Below, one piece after another: positions 61,801-64,000 of a stretch of 64,000 nt of DNA. A program made the translations under genes and the position numbers. The notes under the pieces are model-generated. The model saw only the letters and a list, made by a program, of their open reading frames with translations, was not told the DNA's origin and searched no databases. This DNA comes from Methanomassiliicoccaceae archaeon DOK (GTDB lineage Archaea; Thermoplasmatota; Thermoplasmata; Methanomassiliicoccales; Methanomethylophilaceae): assembly GCA_009911715.1 (NCBI GenBank), contig CP047880.1, positions 1,302,001 through 1,366,000 of the forward strand, given 5' to 3'. Every line of letters starts with the position of its first letter. Position 1 is the stretch's first letter.

Positions 61801-62160
61801 TCGAAGGCCGAATAACCTCTGACGGAATACACGATATACTGGATGAGGGAAGATCTGATTGTCACTATGCTACACACAGGTCTAACATTCCCGCGTTTCG
61901 TTATTGATTGATATAATTTTGGTGCAGATTGGTGGTAATATTCGATGCAAGTTGGCTATACTTTTAGATGCAAGTTGGCGGACAGAATCCATGCGGTTCC
62001 ATGATGTGCCAGACGCGTTCCATAAACAGGAGGACTGCAAGAAAAGGGGGATCTTCCAGACCTCTATACCGACACGGAATCGGTAACGGTTCAAACATCA
62101 TATTCAACGATGATGAACAACTGTGAAGAAGACGTACCAGGATCCCGGGGCGAGGAAGGT
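61801..62160. other. intergenic region with 23-bp periodic repeats
   Basis: No convincing gene. Apart from the repeats at 61921-61979, only AT-rich stretches (TTATTGATTGATATAATTTT, 61899-61918) that may be a promoter for an unseen transcript. Confidence 0.4.
61921..61979. repeat. three direct repeats with 23-bp period
   Basis: GATGCAAGTTGGC is exact at 61944-61956 and 61967-61979; a degenerate unit GGTGCAGATTGGT is at 61921-61933. Period 23 bp, about two helical turns. Possible iteron-like or regulator binding sites. Confidence 0.6.
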
Positions 62161-62186
62161 CCCCGCGGGCATGGACGCCCGCGGGG
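62161..62186. terminator. GC-rich hairpin after Top6A
   Basis: Perfect 10-bp stem CCCCGCGGGC (62161-62170) / GCCCGCGGGG (62177-62186), loop ATGGAC, 9 nt past the stop of the Top6A gene on the minus strand. Probable mRNA 3' end structure. Confidence 0.55.
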
Positions 62187-62194
62187 GTTCATAG

Positions 62195-63292
62195 TCAGAG
62201 TATGCCCATGTCCGTGAGCTTCTCCGGCAGGTACGTGTCCGTGACGTAGTCCAGACCGTACTTCGCCAGCGCCTGCTGCTCAGACTTCTTGCCCATGCCG
62301 AGCATCGCCTGGATCTCGTTGACCCAGAACTCGTCGGTGAACCTGGGGTCGGAGAGCTCGGCGTTGAGTGCGCCGACGTCCTTGTCGTTGAGCTTGTCGG
62401 TCGGCAGGTCGTAGTTCAGGATGTCCGACGCGGTGACGCCGATGAACTGCGCGGTGGGCGTCGCGAGGTACTCGGAGATGTGCGCGGTCTTGATGGCGCC
62501 GTACGCGACGGACGCGTAGATCCTGAACGACCAGGGGTCGCCGTCGGTGAAGACCGTGACTGGGAGGTTGTGCTCCTCGTTCATCCTCTTGATGAGGCGC
62601 CTGGTGGACCTGGCGGGCTGTCCGGACAGGTGCACGAGCACGCAGTCGTACTTCTCGGGGAACCCGTTCTCGATCAGCCTGGCGTACATACCTCCTGTCT
62701 CGATTGCCATGACGAACTTCGCGTTCCCGGGATCGATCTGGAAGGTGTCCTCCTCGACCTTGTACGGGACGGCGAACCCCGCCTCGGACACGTCGTCAAC
62801 GCAGTTCATCGTCTTCATGCCCTTCTTCGTCATGGTCGTGAAGTTGACGTCGCCGTAGACGTGGGCACCGGACTCCTCCGGACGGAGCTTGAAGTCCTCC
62901 CTCATGCAGTGCGTGATGGTCTCCAGATCCTCCGCGAGCAGGTTGCTCTCGTCCTGGGTGTGGAACTTGGCGTTGTTCCATCCCTCGGAGATGTAGTACA
63001 TCTCCCTCAGGGTGGACGACTTGTTCTCGCGGATCATCTCGTTGATGAAGTCCGCGGTGTAAACGGTCCTGAGCATCATGACCGCCCCGTTGACCGTCTT
63101 GGCGGAACGGGACGTCTTGAGGTCCCCGTACTTCCAGACGTTGTGCTGCGGGTCGAACTCGATGTTCCTCTTGGACCTCAGGGGGAGCTCCATGGTGGGG
63201 ATCTGCCCGCCGTCCAGCTGGTCGTAGATCCTCTCGACCACGCCGGTGAGACTCTCCTGGGCGAGCTGCTGTCTGTTCTCATTCGTCGTCAA
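62195..63292 (-). CDS. top6A: DNA topoisomerase VI subunit A
   Basis: 365 residues, normal length. Spo11-type subunit that cleaves both DNA strands. The winged-helix CAP domain has the catalytic tyrosine in LREMYYISEG (Tyr99/Tyr100). The TOPRIM domain has the Glu in FVMAIETGGMYARL and DxD in VFTDGDPWSFRIYASVAYG. The C-terminal YGLDYVTDTYLPEKL is typical. The start overlaps the end of the Top6B gene by 14 nt, so both subunits are made in coupled fashion, as in most archaea. Followed by a GC-rich hairpin. Confidence 0.97.
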   Translation of the reverse strand: MTTNENRQQLAQESLTGVVERIYDQLDGGQIPTMELPLRSKRNIEFDPQHNVWKYGDLKTSRSAKTVNGAVMMLRTVYTADFINEMIRENKSSTLREMYYISEGWNNAKFHTQDESNLLAEDLETITHCMREDFKLRPEESGAHVYGDVNFTTMTKKGMKTMNCVDDVSEAGFAVPYKVEEDTFQIDPGNAKFVMAIETGGMYARLIENGFPEKYDCVLVHLSGQPARSTRRLIKRMNEEHNLPVTVFTDGDPWSFRIYASVAYGAIKTAHISEYLATPTAQFIGVTASDILNYDLPTDKLNDKDVGALNAELSDPRFTDEFWVNEIQAMLGMGKKSEQQALAKYGLDYVTDTYLPEKLTDMGIL

Positions 63293-64000
63293 GGTCTTCA
63301 GCCTCCATCGTCTCTTCCTCCTCGTCCTCGACGTAGTCGCCCTCGTCGGTCTGGATGATCTCCATGCCTTTGATTCCCCAGTCGCCGGGGAGCATGTCGG
63401 CGCCCATGACCATCGCCGGGTTGAGCCCGGAGAAGTAGATGTCCTCGGCGTCGAAGGTGTCCGCCATGTCGCCCTTCAGCTCGAAGACCACGTCGATGTG
63501 CTTCGACGGCTGCAGGTCGGTCACCTCCCAGTTCGCCTTGCCCTCGTCGTTCATGTCGATGAACATCGGATTGGCGAACAGGGTCAGGTTGACGGCCTCC
63601 TTGGGCAGCTGGGCGTGGAGTCTGAAGCTGCGCGGGAGGTTGGTGTAGTTGTAAACCGTGTACGTGACCTCGCGGGTCTTCTTGTCGAGCTTCTTGACCG
63701 AGGGCTCGACCCAGACCACGTTCATGATCCTGGTGATCGTCATGTCCAGGTTGGGGACCGGCCTGTTGAGGTGCGCCGCCGCCTTCTGGGCCATGTCCGG
63801 GAGGATCTCCTGGACGATCTCGAACTTCGCGTGGGTCTTCTTCTTCCTCTCCAGCTTGTTGAGGTGGCTCTTGAGGTTCCTGGCGCAGAGCCTCAGCGCG
63901 AGGCCGATCTCGCTCTGCAGCTCGGGGAAGGACGCGATCGCCTCCTTGCCCTCGGAGGTGAACGGGACCTTTGTCGACGCCACGTGGACCAGGATGATCG
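63279..64000 (-). CDS. top6B: DNA topoisomerase VI subunit B, C-terminal part (cut by window edge)
   Basis: The frame is open to the right edge; the GTG at 63983 is internal (ILVHVASTKVPFTSEGKEAIA is a conserved stretch of the transducer domain). The visible ~240 residues cover the end of the transducer domain with its long linker helix (ALRLCARNLKSHLNKLERKKKTHAKFEIVQEILP) and an Ig-like C-terminal domain (TYTVYNYTNLPRSFRLHAQLP), ending in an acidic tail EDEEEETMEAEDLDDE. The N-terminal GHKL ATPase lies outside the window. Forms the A2B2 type IIB topoisomerase with the next gene. Confidence 0.95.
   Translation of the reverse strand, partial: IILVHVASTKVPFTSEGKEAIASFPELQSEIGLALRLCARNLKSHLNKLERKKKTHAKFEIVQEILPDMAQKAAAHLNRPVPNLDMTITRIMNVVWVEPSVKKLDKKTREVTYTVYNYTNLPRSFRLHAQLPKEAVNLTLFANPMFIDMNDEGKANWEVTDLQPSKHIDVVFELKGDMADTFDAEDIYFSGLNPAMVMGADMLPGDWGIKGMEIIQTDEGDYVEDEEEETMEAEDLDDE

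Overview
The window looks like a GC-rich archaeal chromosome, most likely a gut-associated methanogen of the Methanomassiliicoccales/Thermoplasmata type (inference). Evidence: topoisomerase VI subunits B and A at the right end, archaeal TATA boxes (CTTTAAA-type) about 25-30 nt upstream of several starts, GGTGAT-type Shine-Dalgarno sites, and a gene mix typical of gut organisms (giant adhesin-like proteins, a BspA-type leucine-rich protein, Hsp90, M18 aminopeptidase).

Layout. 1-2763: end of a DUF4143 protein, an M18 aminopeptidase and a three-gene operon of small membrane zinc-ribbon proteins. 2884-41657: a 39-kb accessory region with six giant paralogous surface proteins (A 3026-8488, B 12863-16405, C 16723-21666, D 21978-27197 and E 30215-35269 on the minus strand; F 35911-40794 on the plus strand). 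They share a signal peptide, beta-helix-like repeats, a conserved pre-anchor module and a near-identical C-terminal membrane tail. All six are followed by the same structured 3' element, a hairpin with a covarying stem and an invariant AGTTAAGGGG loop. After B, E and F this hairpin sits 30-34 nt before the start of a small winged-helix gene. Putative antiphage genes lie between the giants: a SIR2-domain protein, an AbiH protein and an ATPase-RloB (AbiL-like) pair. A tyrosine recombinase (41658-42620) closes the region. An identical 16-bp palindrome lies upstream of giant F and upstream of the recombinase.

42723-64000 is mainly housekeeping: a Sel1-repeat protein; a UbiA-UbiE-HAD operon; HtpG; a BspA-like surface protein; an EamA transporter; a two-pore K+ channel split by a frame change; an iron-sulfur flavoprotein; a candidate multi-hairpin ncRNA (53211-53425); a UvrD-type helicase; LarC; a 4Fe-4S aldo/keto reductase; an AlbA_2/Schlafen-type regulator behind clustered operators; two QueG-like 4Fe-4S proteins; a DUF4143 remnant with an in-frame TAG; and Top6A/Top6B.

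The best candidate for an undescribed system is the giant-surface-protein array: modular genes with a common 5' leader, a common 3' hairpin element, dedicated wHTH regulators and a neighbouring recombinase, interleaved with defence genes. The sequence shows the architecture directly. A role in surface variation or regulated display is inference.
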